Assembly: GCA_030593425.1 (NCBI GenBank)
Contig: JAUVHF010000018.1
Location: forward strand, 1 to 15,987
DNA from: Anaerolineales bacterium
GTDB lineage: Bacteria > Chloroflexota > Anaerolineae > UBA7937
Direction of reading: 5' to 3'
Length of the DNA: 15,987 nt
Every line of letters starts with the position of its first letter. Within the stretch, counting starts at the first letter, position 1. Below, one piece after another: positions 5,499 through 13,740 of this stretch. The notes below the pieces were generated by a model that searched no databases, was not told the DNA's origin, and saw only the letters and a list, made by a program, of their open reading frames with translations. The translations under genes and the position numbers were made by a program.

Positions 5499-6077
5499 AT
5501 GACCGAAGAAGAGCATATAGCCGAACAGATCAGGCGCAACATCATCATCACCACCATCGACAAGATATATAACTGGGGGCGCCGCTCCTCGGTCTGGCCT
5601 ATGGGTTTCGGACTAGCCTGCTGTGCCTTCGAGATGATCTGTGCCGCCGCGTCCCGATTCGATTTCGCCCGCTTCGGGATGGAGATGATGCGCCCCACGC
5701 CCCGCCAAGCCGACCTGCTGATCGTGTCCGGGACGGTGACCAAGAAGATGGCCCCCCAGGTGGTGCGGCTCTACGACCAGATGCCGGAGCCCAAGTATGT
5801 CCTGGCTATGGGAGCCTGTGCCATCTCCGGCGGCCCCTTCAAGGATACCTACAACGTGGTCAACGGCATCGACACCTATCTGCCGGTGGATGTCTATGTG
5901 CCCGGCTGTCCTCCCCGCCCCGAAGCCCTCCTAGAAGGGTTCATTAAATTGCACCAAATGATAGAAGGGCAGACGATCCTTACCTCCCCTTGGTACCGAA
6001 AAGAGGTAGAGAGGGAAATGCCGGTTCCCATCCTCGGGCCCAGGGGGCTGGTGCTCCCAGGAGAAGGGCATGAGTAG
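5499..6077 (+). CDS. nuoB: Complex I subunit NuoB (PSST), N2 cluster
   Basis: Peripheral-arm subunit holding the terminal [4Fe-4S] cluster N2, which reduces quinone at the NuoB-NuoD interface. All four ligands are visible: C41 and C42 in GLACCAFEM, C107 in MGACAISGG and C137 in VPGCPPRPEAL. The 192 aa are within the family range; the C-terminal tail after residue 160 is variable. RFDFARFGMEMMRPTPRQAD near the quinone site is conserved. ATG lies 1 nt after the nuoA stop, and the gene overlaps nuoC by 8 nt, so translation is probably coupled. Confidence 0.97.
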   Translation: MTEEEHIAEQIRRNIIITTIDKIYNWGRRSSVWPMGFGLACCAFEMICAAASRFDFARFGMEMMRPTPRQADLLIVSGTVTKKMAPQVVRLYDQMPEPKYVLAMGACAISGGPFKDTYNVVNGIDTYLPVDVYVPGCPPRPEALLEGFIKLHQMIEGQTILTSPWYRKEVEREMPVPILGPRGLVLPGEGHE

Positions 6078-6537
6078 AGAGGTCTACGAACGGTTAGTCG
6101 AAGAGTTCCCAGAGACTTCTCTTGAGTATCTAGAGGGAAAGGACCCGGCGATATCAGTTAAGGCCGATGACCTCTTTGAGGTGGCTCGCCACCTCAAAGA
6201 GAAGCAAGGATACGATTATCTGTCGGCCGTGACTGGGGTCGATTACCCCGACCGCTTCGAGGTGATCTACCATCTCTACTCCATGAAGGAAGGGCCGGGG
6301 CCTCTAATCCTTAAAGTGTCGGCCTCGAAAGAGGAGCCGGAGGTCCCATCCCTAGTCTCCCTCTGGCCGGGGGCCAACTTCCAGGAGAGGGAGGTCTATG
6401 ACCTGATGGGGATCCGCTTCGCTGGGCACCCCGATCTGAAGCGGATCCTTCTCTGGGAAGGGTATGAAGGTCACCCCTTACGCAAGGATTTCCCTATCGA
6501 GGGGTACCAGACCATCGGCCAAGAGGAGTCTTCCTAG
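6070..6537 (+). CDS. nuoC: Complex I subunit NuoC (30 kDa)
   Basis: Peripheral-arm structural subunit that packs against NuoD. It is 155 aa, a compact form. The family signature is intact: LWPGANFQEREVYDLMGIRF (residues about 98-117), then GHPDLKRILLWEGYEGHPLRKDF. The N-terminal half has the expected YDYLSAVTGVDYPDRFEVIYHL. It is separate from NuoD, unlike the fused NuoCD of E. coli. ATG at 6070 lies inside the end of nuoB. Confidence 0.96.
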   Translation: MSREVYERLVEEFPETSLEYLEGKDPAISVKADDLFEVARHLKEKQGYDYLSAVTGVDYPDRFEVIYHLYSMKEGPGPLILKVSASKEEPEVPSLVSLWPGANFQEREVYDLMGIRFAGHPDLKRILLWEGYEGHPLRKDFPIEGYQTIGQEESS

Positions 6538-6541
6538 CCAA

Positions 6542-7660
6542 ATGCAAACGGTAGAGACCAGACTAAGGACCGAAACCATAACCCTCAATATGGGGCCCCA
6601 GCACCCCAGCACTCACGGGGTCTTCCGCATGATCATCACTCTAGATGGGGAGACCATCGTGGATCTGGAGCCGGTGATGGGCTACCTCCATCGCTGCCAG
6701 GAGAAGATAGGAGAAAGGAATACTTACCTTCAAAATATCCCCTACACCGACCGCCTGGATTACATCTGCTCCATGTCCAACAACCTGGCCTACGTGATGG
6801 CCGTGGAGAAGTTGGCCCAGATCGAGGTGCCCGAGCGGGCGGAATATATCCGTATCATCATGGTGGAACTCACTCGCATTGTGAACCACGCTGTGGCTAT
6901 CGGAGCCCTCCTCAACGACCTGGGCTGTTTCTTCACCCCCATGCTCTATGCTCTTGAGGAGCGGGAACGTATCCTGGACCTCTTCGAGATGGCCTCTGGG
7001 TCGCGGATGATGTGTAACTATATGCGCTTCGGAGGGGTGAGGTACGATCTACCCCCCGGCTTCATGCCCGAGTTGAAGAGCGTCGTGGCCGCCCTCCCCG
7101 CCTTCATCGATGAGTTCGAGAGGCTCCTCACCGACAACGAGATCATGCGCATCCGTTGCCAGGGGGTGGGTATCCTGCCGCCGGATGTAGCTGTGGGTTA
7201 CAGTTGCACCGGTCCTCTCCTTCGCGCTTCCGGTGTGGACTACGATATCCGCAAAGTGGACTCGTACTCCATCTACGACAGGTTCGACTTCGATGTGCCT
7301 TTGGGGACAAACTACGATGTCTATGACCGGTATCTTGTGCGTATAGAGGAGATGCGGCAAAGCGTGAGGATCTTGGAGCAGGCCATAGAGCAGATCCCCG
7401 AAGGCGAGGTCTCGGTCAAGTTGCCTCGGGTCTTCAAGCCCCCTGAGGGGGATGTCTATCACCGCATCGAATCCCCCAAGGGGGAGTTGGGGTTCTATCT
7501 GGTAAGCGATGGGAGCACCAACCCCTATCGCTACAAGATCCGCTCCCCCACCTTCATCAACCTCACCGTCCTACCGGAACTGTGCAAAGGACATAAGGTG
7601 GCTGATGTGGTGGCCATCCTGGGGAGCATAGATATAGTACTGGGCGAGGTTGATAGATAA
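6542..7660 (+). CDS. nuoD: Complex I subunit NuoD (49 kDa), quinone site
   Basis: Forms the quinone-binding chamber with NuoB and descends from the large subunit of [NiFe] hydrogenases, but lacks the metal-binding cysteines. The conserved MGPQHPSTHGVFR sits near the N-terminus and carries the His of the quinone site. Next come YLHRCQEKIGERNTYLQNIP, with Cys where many homologues have Gly or Asn, then YTDRLDY, and ESPKGELGFYLVSDGS. The end is GSIDIVLGEVDR, the classic C-terminus. The open frame extends back to 6464 inside nuoC, but those residues are not NuoD-like. ATG at 6542, 4 nt after the nuoC stop, gives the expected 372 aa, with a GAGGAG 13 nt upstream. Its stop overlaps the nuoH start by one base (TAATG). 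Confidence 0.96.
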   Translation: MQTVETRLRTETITLNMGPQHPSTHGVFRMIITLDGETIVDLEPVMGYLHRCQEKIGERNTYLQNIPYTDRLDYICSMSNNLAYVMAVEKLAQIEVPERAEYIRIIMVELTRIVNHAVAIGALLNDLGCFFTPMLYALEERERILDLFEMASGSRMMCNYMRFGGVRYDLPPGFMPELKSVVAALPAFIDEFERLLTDNEIMRIRCQGVGILPPDVAVGYSCTGPLLRASGVDYDIRKVDSYSIYDRFDFDVPLGTNYDVYDRYLVRIEEMRQSVRILEQAIEQIPEGEVSVKLPRVFKPPEGDVYHRIESPKGELGFYLVSDGSTNPYRYKIRSPTFINLTVLPELCKGHKVADVVAILGSIDIVLGEVDR

Positions 7661-8811
7661 TGCCCTTTCTTAACGATCTCTTCGTCAACCTCAGTTATTG
7701 GATCCACGGCTTTCTGGCCCGTTTTCTGCCCCTCTGGGCGGCGGATCTGATCATGATGCTCCTCACCATCGCCTGTCTCATAGTCTTCGCTCTCATTACT
7801 ATCATGTTCATCAACTGGCTGGAGCGGAAGGTGATCGGCCGGTTTCAGGATCGGTACGGGCCGAACCGGGTGGGGCCCCTAGGGATATTGCAGTTCGTAG
7901 CCGATGCGATAAAGATGTTCACCAAGGAGGATATCACCCCCGCCAACGCCGACCGGGTGATCTTCAACCTGGCTCCCGTCATGGTCGTCGTCCCTACCTT
8001 CTTGATCCTAGCCGTCCTCCCCTTTGGCCGGGGAATGGTGGCCGCCGATCTCAATATCGGCTTCCTCTACATCGTGGCTATCTCCTCCCTGACCACCATA
8101 GCCATCCTCTTGGCCGGGTGGGGGTCGCGCAACAAGTACTCGCTTCTGGGTGGGATGCGGGTGGTGGCCCAGATGATAAGTTACGAGGTCCCCATGGTGC
8201 TCTCAGCCCTGGGAGTCATCATGCTCACCGGTTCCCTGTCCCTGGTCTCCATAGTGGAGGGGCAAAGCCGGGTGCCCTTCATCCTCCTGCAACCCCTGGG
8301 CTTCCTCATCTACTTCATCAGCGCTATAGCCGAGGTGAACCGGGCTCCCTTCGACCTCCCCGAGGCGGAGTCGGAGATCATCGCCGGCTACCACACCGAG
8401 TACAGCGGCATGAAATACGCCATGTTCCTCCTGGCCGAATATATAAACGCTTTCATCGTCGCGGCCATCGCGGCCACCCTCTTCTTGGGCGGCTGGCAAG
8501 GGCCTTCACTCCCTCCCTACGTCTGGTTCTTCCTCAAGGCCTACGCTATCTACTTCGTCCTCATGTGGTTGCGGGGCACCCTGCCTCGCTTGCGCATCGA
8601 CCAACTGATGGGGCTGGCCTGGAAGTTTCTCGTGCCTTTGGCCTTGGTAAACCTCCTGGTCATGGGCCTGGTGGCAACTCTAACCCAGGGGAAGGGGCTC
8701 TTCCCTTTGGTTCTCGCCTCCTTGGTGGCTAACGGCCTCATCGTGGCCGCCGTGGTCATAATCTATGCCTTCGCCATGCGGCGAAGAAGACAGGTAGAGG
8801 TTGCTGCCTAG
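7660..8811 (+). CDS. nuoH: Complex I subunit NuoH (ND1)
   Basis: Membrane subunit that links the peripheral and membrane arms and forms the entry to the quinone channel. It is 383 aa with eight or nine predicted helices, somewhat longer than E. coli NuoH because of an extended C-terminal helix region ending in RRRRQVEVAA. Conserved stretches are INWLERKVIGRFQDRYGPNR with GPLGILQFVADAIKMFTKED, then GGMRVVAQMISYEVP, and AEVNRAPFDLPEAESEIIAG with YHTEYSGMKYA. The last is the acidic loop facing the quinone tunnel. The gene starts on the last base of nuoD and ends directly against nuoI with no spacer. Confidence 0.97.
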   Translation: MPFLNDLFVNLSYWIHGFLARFLPLWAADLIMMLLTIACLIVFALITIMFINWLERKVIGRFQDRYGPNRVGPLGILQFVADAIKMFTKEDITPANADRVIFNLAPVMVVVPTFLILAVLPFGRGMVAADLNIGFLYIVAISSLTTIAILLAGWGSRNKYSLLGGMRVVAQMISYEVPMVLSALGVIMLTGSLSLVSIVEGQSRVPFILLQPLGFLIYFISAIAEVNRAPFDLPEAESEIIAGYHTEYSGMKYAMFLLAEYINAFIVAAIAATLFLGGWQGPSLPPYVWFFLKAYAIYFVLMWLRGTLPRLRIDQLMGLAWKFLVPLALVNLLVMGLVATLTQGKGLFPLVLASLVANGLIVAAVVIIYAFAMRRRRQVEVAA

Positions 8812-9354
8812 ATGCTAGGGCTGGGGATACTCAAGGGCTTGTCCGTAACGCTCCGACACTTTGTGGAGACCTACGTGAGCGATCTGAAGCGCTTCCCCCA
8901 CCGGTACGCGCCGCAGGGTCGAGCCAGGAGGCTACGTCCTACCGAAAGGGGCATCTTCACCGTCCAATACCCCGAGGAGCGGCTGGAGATGTTCCCCCGC
9001 TTCCGAGGAGCGTTGATGCAACTCACCAACCCCGAGACAGACATACCCAAGTGTACCGGCTGCGGCATCTGCGCTCGCTTCTGCCCCGTGGGAGTGATCG
9101 AGGTGGTGCGGGCGGAGGAGAAGAGGGATGGCCAGTACGTCCCCCAGAGTTACAGCTGGGACCTCTCCGCTTGCCTCTTCTGTGGGCTTTGCGTGGAGTC
9201 TTGTCCCTTTGGGGCCCTCTATCATACCCCGGAATATGAGTTGAGCACCTATGGCCGCCAGAAAGGCGAACTCATATACGACCTAGATAGACTTTTGGCC
9301 TGGGGCCAGAAGTATGCGCCCCTTGGCACCCCTCCCGTGGAGCAAGAGGAATGA
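8812..9354 (+). CDS. nuoI: Complex I subunit NuoI (TYKY), two [4Fe-4S] clusters
   Basis: Ferredoxin-like peripheral subunit carrying clusters N6a and N6b, which pass electrons to N2 in NuoB. The ligands are visible as C81, C84, C87 and C91 (CTGCGICARFCPVG) and C121, C124, C127 and C131 (CLFCGLCVESCPFG). The 180 aa match the family. The N-terminal helix VTLRHFVETY and RYPEERLE-like stretch QYPEERLEMFPRFRG are typical. In an operon without NuoE, NuoF and NuoG this is the outermost iron-sulfur subunit, so the electron donor may dock here. The last four bases overlap the nuoJ start (ATGA). Confidence 0.97.
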   Translation: MLGLGILKGLSVTLRHFVETYVSDLKRFPHRYAPQGRARRLRPTERGIFTVQYPEERLEMFPRFRGALMQLTNPETDIPKCTGCGICARFCPVGVIEVVRAEEKRDGQYVPQSYSWDLSACLFCGLCVESCPFGALYHTPEYELSTYGRQKGELIYDLDRLLAWGQKYAPLGTPPVEQEE

Positions 9355-9848
9355 CCCTCATGCAGATCGCTTTCCTCATAGTCTCGGCGGTAACCATCCT
9401 GGCTGCCTGGGGGGTAGTGGTGGGTAGGAATATATTGCGTAACGCCCTGGCCCTCATTGTCGCCTTCTTAGGAGTGGCTGCCCTTTACGTGCTCCTGGAG
9501 GCTACTTTCCTGGCCGCCGTCCAGGTCCTCATCTATGTAGGGGCCATCGCCGTCCTCATCATCTTCGCCATCATGCTCACCGAACGTTTTATGAAGCAAG
9601 AGCGCGCCACCAACGAACAGTGGTGGGTGGTGCTTGTGGCCTCGGCGCTTCTGGCCGCGATCCTCATCTTCCTAGTGGGAGCCGTGGAGTGGCAGGTCAC
9701 ATCCGCGGAAATCGGGGGGCAACCAATTGCGGATCTGGGGAGGGCCTTGCTGACTACCTACGTCCTCCCCTTTGAGGTAGCATCTCTTCTCCTTCTCATG
9801 GCCCTGGTGGGGGCCATAATCATCGCCAGAGAACAGGAGGAGGCATGA
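9351..9848 (+). CDS. nuoJ: Complex I subunit NuoJ (ND6)
   Basis: Membrane subunit with five predicted helices; its third helix carries the pi-bulge involved in coupling. The conserved NALALIVAFLGVAALYVLLEATFLA (about 31-55) and VLIYVGAIAVLIIFAIML (about 59-76) are intact. The C-terminal helix reads PFEVASLLLLMALVGAIIIAR, as in most NuoJ. It is 165 aa, within range. The first codon may be ATG at 9351, overlapping nuoI, or the next ATG at 9360, three codons on; the overlap is consistent with coupled translation. Confidence 0.95.
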   Translation: MTLMQIAFLIVSAVTILAAWGVVVGRNILRNALALIVAFLGVAALYVLLEATFLAAVQVLIYVGAIAVLIIFAIMLTERFMKQERATNEQWWVVLVASALLAAILIFLVGAVEWQVTSAEIGGQPIADLGRALLTTYVLPFEVASLLLLMALVGAIIIAREQEEA

Positions 9849-10153
9849 TCCCCCTTAGTTGGTACTTGGCCGTGGCCGCTGTCCTCTTCTCTTTAGGGCT
9901 CTACGGAGCCTTGGCCAGGCGGAACGCCATCGCCATCCTCATGGGGATAGAACTGATGCTTAACGCGGTGAACATAAACCTGGTCGCCTTCTGGCGGTAT
10001 ATCACCCCCCAGCAGTTCATCGGGCAGGTCTTCGCCATATTCGTCATCACCGTGGCCGCGGCGGAGGCGGCCATCGGGCTGGCTTTGATCATCGCCATCT
10101 ACCGCCACCGTCAAACCATCGATATCGAAGAGATTGACCTTATGAAATGGTGA
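9845..10153 (+). CDS. nuoK: Complex I subunit NuoK (ND4L)
   Basis: Three-helix membrane subunit next to NuoJ and NuoN in the proton channel. It is 102 aa, exactly the family length. The two conserved membrane glutamates are present: E36 in GIELMLNAVNINLVAF, and E74 in VAAAEAAIGLALI. The start overlaps the nuoJ stop by 4 nt (ATGA), and GGAGG lies just upstream inside the end of nuoJ. nuoL follows after 4 nt. Confidence 0.97.
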   Translation: MIPLSWYLAVAAVLFSLGLYGALARRNAIAILMGIELMLNAVNINLVAFWRYITPQQFIGQVFAIFVITVAAAEAAIGLALIIAIYRHRQTIDIEEIDLMKW

Positions 10154-10157
10154 AAAG

Positions 10158-12197
10158 ATGCTGCAATATAGTTGGTTGATACCCGTTTTCCCTCTCCTCT
10201 CTTTCACGCTCATAGTGTTCTTCACCAATAGGCATAAAACCCTCAGCGCCCGCCTGGCTGTAGGGGCCATCTTCCTCTCCTTCCTTTTGGCTATGGCGGT
10301 CTTCTTCACCGCCCTGGGGATAGAGGGGCTGGCCGAAGAGCCCTACCGGAGCGCCTTCTCCTGGTTCCCCACAGGGAAGACGAGCCTCGAGATAGGCTTC
10401 ATGGTCGACCCCTTGACGGCGGCTATGCTGGCTATGGTCACCACCGTCTGCCTCATGATCTTCATCTACTCTCAGGGGTATATGCATGGCGACCGACTCT
10501 ATTCCCGCTTCTTCGCCTACATATCCCTTTTCACCACCGGGATGCTGGGGTTGGTCCTCGCCGATAACTTGATGTTAGCCTTCATATCCTGGGAGATCAT
10601 GGGGCTCTGCTCCTATCTATTGATCGGCTTCTGGTTCGAGAGGCCGGCGGCGGCCAACGCGGCCAAGAAGGCCTTCATCACCACTAAAGTAGGGGATGTC
10701 CTTTTGCTCCTGGGGATGCTCCTCCTTTACTTCCAGACCGGCTCTCTAACCTTCGAGACCATCTTCGAGGGGGTGAACCATCTCCATCCCAACATCGTCC
10801 TCGCCGCGGGGCTCCTCATCTTCGCCGGGGCGGTGGGAAAATCAGCCCAGTTCCCCCTCCATGTCTGGCTGCCTGACGCCATGGAGGGTCCCACCCCCGT
10901 CTCGGCCCTCATCCACGCCGCCACCATGGTGGCTGCAGGGGTATATCTCGTAGCCCGCACCTTCCCCATCTTCACCGCCGTCCAAGGCCACCCGGCCCTG
11001 GTCCCCGTGGCTATCATCGGGGCTTTCACCGCCTTCTTCGCTTCCACCATCGCCCTGGCCCAGAACGATATAAAGCGGGTCCTCGCCTACTCTACCATCA
11101 GCCAACTGGGATACATGATGACCGCCTTGGGGGTGGGCGGCCTCGTAGCCGGCGTCTTCCACCTCATAACCCACGCCTTCTTCAAGGCCCTCCTCTTTTT
11201 GGGTTCCGGCTCCGTCATCCACGGCGTGGGAACCAACGATATGATGGAGATGGGTGGCCTGAGGAAGAGCATGCCCCTCACCTTCTGGACCTTTTTGGCT
11301 GGGATGTTAGCCCTCTCCGGCATACCGCCTTTCGCTGGCTTCTGGAGCAAAGATGAGATCCTGAGCCACGCCTTCGACCATAATCAGGTCATCTGGCTGG
11401 TGGGGACCGCTGCTGCCTTCCTCACCGCCTTCTACATGGCTCGACAGGTTTTCCTCGTCTTCTTCGGCCGGCCCCGCAATACCGAGATCCACGCCCACGA
11501 GAGCCCCCCGCTGATGACCGGGCCCCTGGTCGTTCTGGCCCTGGGGGCTACGCTTCTGGGCCTATTGGGTGTCCCCGCCGACATGCCCCTCTTGGGGCCA
11601 CTCTTGGGGAATAACCCCTTCCACCATTTCATAGGGGAGGCGTTCGAAGCGACCCCCTTCAACCCCCAAGTGATGGGCATCTCTATCTCCGTAGCCCTGG
11701 CGGGACTGGCTTTGGGTTGGCTTCTCTATGGACGCAGCCCTCTAGTAGCAGGCCAAACCGATCCCCTGGAGCGGTTAGGCCCCCTATGGGTCACCCTGAA
11801 GAACAAATACTGGATAGACGAGATCTACAACGCCACCGTGGTGCGGGGGACAATCTTTTTGGCCGATCTTCTCTTCGCCTTCGATGCGGGGGTGATCGAC
11901 GGCTTAGTGAACCTGGCGGGGAAGGCTACAGTGGCTTTCTCCACCCTCAATGAGCGCTTCGATACTTACGTGGTCGATGGCCTGGTCAACCTGGCGGGGA
12001 AGGCTACAGTGGCTTTCTCCACCCTCAATGAGCGCTTCGATACCTACGTGGTCGATGGCACGGTGAACGGGATAGGAAAGGTGGCCGATATTTTGGGTGG
12101 AGAACTGCGCCTAATTCAAACCGGCAGGGTGCAAAACTACCTACTTCTGCTTCTGTTGAGCGTTCTGATGTTAGTCGGAGTCTTCATGTATCAATAA
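10158..12197 (+). CDS. nuoL: Complex I subunit NuoL (ND5), antiporter-like, with duplicated C-terminal segment
   Basis: Distal antiporter-like subunit of the membrane arm. It is 679 aa against about 610-650 in many bacteria. Core motifs are intact: ISWEIMGLCSYLLIGFW with its channel Glu, VGKSAQFPLHVWLPDAMEGP (K228 in the first half-channel), SALIHAATMVAAGVYL, then FSKDE-like FWSKDEIL. The C-terminal region should hold the lateral amphipathic helix HL and the final anchor (QTGRVQNYLLLLLLSVLMLV). Here residues 585-610 and 611-636 are the same 26-residue unit, N-L-A-G-K through D-G-x-V, in tandem, and a third partial start (VDGTVNGIGK) follows. This adds 26 residues to the HL region. ATG at 10158 lies 4 nt after nuoK without a strong Shine-Dalgarno sequence, suggesting translational coupling. 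Confidence 0.97.
   Translation: MLQYSWLIPVFPLLSFTLIVFFTNRHKTLSARLAVGAIFLSFLLAMAVFFTALGIEGLAEEPYRSAFSWFPTGKTSLEIGFMVDPLTAAMLAMVTTVCLMIFIYSQGYMHGDRLYSRFFAYISLFTTGMLGLVLADNLMLAFISWEIMGLCSYLLIGFWFERPAAANAAKKAFITTKVGDVLLLLGMLLLYFQTGSLTFETIFEGVNHLHPNIVLAAGLLIFAGAVGKSAQFPLHVWLPDAMEGPTPVSALIHAATMVAAGVYLVARTFPIFTAVQGHPALVPVAIIGAFTAFFASTIALAQNDIKRVLAYSTISQLGYMMTALGVGGLVAGVFHLITHAFFKALLFLGSGSVIHGVGTNDMMEMGGLRKSMPLTFWTFLAGMLALSGIPPFAGFWSKDEILSHAFDHNQVIWLVGTAAAFLTAFYMARQVFLVFFGRPRNTEIHAHESPPLMTGPLVVLALGATLLGLLGVPADMPLLGPLLGNNPFHHFIGEAFEATPFNPQVMGISISVALAGLALGWLLYGRSPLVAGQTDPLERLGPLWVTLKNKYWIDEIYNATVVRGTIFLADLLFAFDAGVIDGLVNLAGKATVAFSTLNERFDTYVVDGLVNLAGKATVAFSTLNERFDTYVVDGTVNGIGKVADILGGELRLIQTGRVQNYLLLLLLSVLMLVGVFMYQ
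11910..12059 (+). repeat. In-frame 78-bp tandem duplication inside nuoL
   Basis: The copies at 11910-11981 and 11988-12059 match over 72 bp with a single mismatch, a synonymous T/C in a Thr codon. The period is 78 bp, or 26 codons, so the frame is kept. Flanking sequence (GTGATCGACGGC, GTGGTCGATGGC) shows an older, diverged version of the unit boundary. The near identity marks a recent event. Confidence 0.95.
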
Positions 12198-12222
12198 TAT
12201 AGGTCTCTTGGAGGGTATCGAG

Positions 12223-13728
12223 ATGGAATTTCCCTATTTGACCCTAATCACCTTCATCCCCCTCTTGGGGGCAGTAGCCTGCCTTTTGATCCCCAGGAAA
12301 TATGAGAGGGAGATGAAGCGTCTGGCCGTGGCCCTTAGTCTCATCCCTCTCGTCTTGGCGGCTATCCTCTGGCTCAACTATGATTATACAGCAGGGACGA
12401 TGCAGTTCCTGGAGGAGTATGCCTGGATCCCTACCATCAACGTCCACTACCGCGTGGGGGTAGATGGGATAAGTCTGCCCCTGGTCTTCCTCACCTCCCT
12501 CCTCACCGTCATCTGCCTCTTCTACTCCTCTTATACCATAAAGGAACGGGTGAAGGAGTACTTCGCCTTCTTCTTTCTCCTGGAGATGGGGATGGTGGGG
12601 GTCTTCGTCTCCTTAGATTTCTTCCTCTTCTACGTCTTCTGGGAGATAGGGCTGGTGCCCATGTATTTCCTCATCGGCGTGTGGGGCGGGCCCCGCCGCC
12701 AGTATGCGGCCATCAAGTTCTTCCTCTATACCTTGACTGGTAGTGTGCTGATGCTTCTGGCCATCTTGGGCATGTACTTCGCTGAGGGGACCTTCGGTAT
12801 CCTAGAGATGGCCCGACTCCGCCCCTTCGCCGATAATTTCACCCTCCAGAGCCTGGCCTTCTGGGGGCTCTTCGCCGCCTTCGCCATCAAGGTGCCTCTG
12901 TGGCCCTTCCATACCTGGCTCCCCGACGCCCACGTAGAGGCTCCCACGGCGGGGAGTGTGATCCTGGCCGGTGTCCTCCTGAAGTTAGGGGCGTACGGCT
13001 TCCTCCGCATCCTGCTCCCCATCTTCCCCCAGGCTTTCCATCACTACGCTCCCATCATCGCCATCCTGGCCCTCCTGAGCATAGTCTACGGGGCTCTGGT
13101 CTCCATGGCCCAGTGGGACCTGAAGAAACTGATCGCCTACTCCTCGGTGAACCACATGGGGTATGTGATGCTGGGGTTGGTCGCTGCGGCTTCCGCCATC
13201 GGCACCTCGGAGAAGTTCTTCGATAGCCAAGCCATGGCCCTCAACGGGGCGGTGATGCAGATGTTCAACCATGGCATCATCACCGGGGGACTCTTCCTCC
13301 TAGTGGGAGTCATCTATGAGCGGACTCATATCCGAGACCTCAAGGGCTTCGGTGGGCTGGGCGTGACGATGCCCCTGTATTACGGCATCATGACCGCGAC
13401 CTGCCTAGCCTCCTTGGGCCTGCCCGGGCTGGCGGGCTTCATCAGCGAGTTCCTCGTCTTCCAGGGAGCCTTGAGCATCATCCCCCCCGTCGCCGCTATC
13501 GCCATCTCGGGGGTAGTGGTCACTGCCGCCATGTTCCTCTGGAAGGTGATTCAGCTCATCTTCCTGGGCCCCTTGAACCAGAAGTGGGCCGACCTCCCCG
13601 ATATGCAGAGGTGGGAGGTGATCACCATGGCCCCGCTTCTCTTCTTCATGGTCCTCTTCGGCCTCTATCCCACCCCCATCCTTAACCTCATCAACGGGAC
13701 GGTGGTGAAGTTGCTGAGCGGATTATAG
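12223..13728 (+). CDS. nuoM: Complex I subunit NuoM (ND4), antiporter-like
   Basis: Antiporter-like membrane subunit with about 14 helices. The expected channel residues are seen: E141 in FYVFWEIGLVPMYFLIG and K223 in AIKVPLWPFHTWLPDAH. Next come VEAPTAGSVILAGVLLKLGAYG, and AYSSVNHMGYVMLG. The frame can be opened at TTG 12208, but GGAGGG at 12210-12215 would then be coding. ATG at 12223 lies 7 nt after it and yields MEFPYLTLITFIPLLGA, a normal NuoM N-terminus, so it is chosen (501 aa). The 25-nt gap after nuoL is the largest inside the operon and has its own good ribosome-binding site. Confidence 0.96.
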   Translation: MEFPYLTLITFIPLLGAVACLLIPRKYEREMKRLAVALSLIPLVLAAILWLNYDYTAGTMQFLEEYAWIPTINVHYRVGVDGISLPLVFLTSLLTVICLFYSSYTIKERVKEYFAFFFLLEMGMVGVFVSLDFFLFYVFWEIGLVPMYFLIGVWGGPRRQYAAIKFFLYTLTGSVLMLLAILGMYFAEGTFGILEMARLRPFADNFTLQSLAFWGLFAAFAIKVPLWPFHTWLPDAHVEAPTAGSVILAGVLLKLGAYGFLRILLPIFPQAFHHYAPIIAILALLSIVYGALVSMAQWDLKKLIAYSSVNHMGYVMLGLVAAASAIGTSEKFFDSQAMALNGAVMQMFNHGIITGGLFLLVGVIYERTHIRDLKGFGGLGVTMPLYYGIMTATCLASLGLPGLAGFISEFLVFQGALSIIPPVAAIAISGVVVTAAMFLWKVIQLIFLGPLNQKWADLPDMQRWEVITMAPLLFFMVLFGLYPTPILNLINGTVVKLLSGL

Positions 13729-13740
13729 GAGGTTTTCCCC

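Noticed and set aside
6464..6541. Extended N-terminus of NuoD starting inside nuoC
   Set aside because: The 26 extra residues are basic and unlike NuoD; the ATG at 6542 after the nuoC stop gives the family N-terminus.
7698..8732. 344-codon + frame inside nuoH
   Set aside because: It encodes Pro/His/Arg-rich sequence typical of an out-of-frame reading of a GC-rich membrane protein gene, while the nuoH frame is fully conserved.
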